This document shows positions 39,146 to 40,000 of a stretch of DNA of 40,000 bases, one piece after another. Every line of letters starts with the position of its first letter. The stretch's first letter is position 1. This stretch comes from Chrysomallon squamiferum. Its lineage: Eukaryota > Mollusca > Gastropoda > Neomphalida > Peltospiridae. The notes beneath the pieces were generated by a model. It was not told the DNA's origin and ran no database searches. It saw only the letters and a list, made by a program, of their open reading frames with translations. The position numbers were made by a program, and so were the translations under genes. The DNA lies in the NCBI GenBank assembly GCA_012295275.1, contig CM022667.1, positions 19,218,410 through 19,258,409 of the forward strand. The letters run 5' to 3'.

Positions 39146-40000
39146 TTTAAAAGTTAAATAAATAAAACATCATTATTAATAAAAAAACGATTGAAATAAA
39201 AAGTAAAAAACGGAAAAAAAAAATATTTTAAAAAAATTACAACAATCTACCACTGATGCTACTATCGAAAAAAATAACAATACATACATCAATGTTTTTC
39301 ATAAGCATTTGTTACTATTGTTGTTATTGTTAACAGTATTTCATTTTTCATTGTTCAAATTACTTTTTTCTTAATAAACTCCAGAATCAACCCTTCCCAC
39401 GTAAAACATCACATACGAGAACTAATTACTTTCATTTCGTTTTTCAAAAATCGATCTTGAAGTATTCAGCGATGTTGAGTTTCATCTTAGATAAATAAAA
39501 ATTTGTTTGTTTAACAACACATCTGCTATGTCGTGTCGACAAATAACAGAAAAAAAAAAAAATCTATGGATCTTCTTCAGTGAATAAAAAAACGTAGTAA
39601 CAAAGCACAGTATCAAAAAGAAATAGAGATTAGGTTTGTTGCAAAATCATGATTTGTCTCTCTCAGCCTCTAATATCAAGCTTTATTTTGTTAAATTTAG
39701 GTAACAGTGACTGATGGAATAGAATATTTTGTGTCTGTGATTAAATTAGAATTAAAAAAGAAAATATAAAGTGATGGAATAGTGATATAAAGAATTAAAG
39801 AAAAAGTGACAGACACACACACAGAAAGTCATTTAAGAAGACTCGGACAGATGGGTGGCTGGATGGATTCATGGACGGGCAGACGATTGGATAGATGAAT
39901 AGATGGACAGATTTATGTAAGGAACGGATGGATGGATGGATGGGTGGATAGATGGATGGATGGATGGGTGGATAGGTGGATCTATGGAATGGACGGATTG
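38902..40000 (-). other. Carboxypeptidase intron, open at right edge
   Basis: CAA and AAT trinucleotide tracts (38902-39143), AT-rich unique sequence, then a GGAT/GATA array (about 39840-39990). I find no further carboxypeptidase exon; the upstream exons lie outside. Confidence 0.6.

Overview
This is AT-rich, intron-rich animal nuclear DNA, very dense in microsatellites. It has GT-AG introns, metazoan extracellular modules (CUB, C-type lectin, EGF), a tRNA-derived SINE family and a CAGTGG-ended, TA-flanked DNA-transposon MITE. I infer a lophotrochozoan, probably a mollusc; nothing in the sequence fixes the species.

Layout. 1-7.5 kb is non-coding: simple repeats, a candidate CCAAT/TATA/Inr core promoter (about 1796-1861), a perfect hairpin (2151-2198), a SINE (about 2200-2370), two minisatellite blocks and a 535-bp MITE (5406-5940). 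From 7552 to 35742 on the + strand I reconstruct one 22-exon gene, almost all of it by matching splice phases and domain continuity. Its product, about 2165 residues, is a type I membrane protein: signal peptide, Reeler-like domain, CUB1-CUB2-CUB3, CTLD1, CUB4, CTLD2, CUB5-CUB6-CUB7, three EGF modules, one transmembrane helix, and a cytoplasmic tail of about 700 residues rich in Ser and Arg. From the right edge to 37416 on the - strand lie the last three exons of a zinc carboxypeptidase (M14A, carboxypeptidase B-like by its YPAAGGSDD specificity loop). Its 5' part is beyond the window. The two genes are tail-to-tail, about 1.7 kb apart.

The big gene cannot be read without interruption. Single-base frame breaks sit mostly at homopolymers in exons whose splice sites and domains are otherwise intact (11538, about 20390, 33578, about 33700, 34486, and possibly 33039). 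Adding or removing one base at each restores both domain sequence and exon phase. I favour residual consensus errors in a long-read assembly over pseudogenisation, but the sequence alone cannot decide.

Function (inference). The extracellular part combines a plausibly Ca2+-dependent lectin domain (EPS and WND motifs) with seven CUB modules. The tail carries repeated basophilic Ser motifs, an acidic patch, a YDSL endocytosis-type motif and a C-terminal V-T-V that fits a class II PDZ ligand. This looks like a recognition, adhesion or endocytic receptor. I do not recognise this module order as a named family. No functional link to the carboxypeptidase is evident beyond adjacency.
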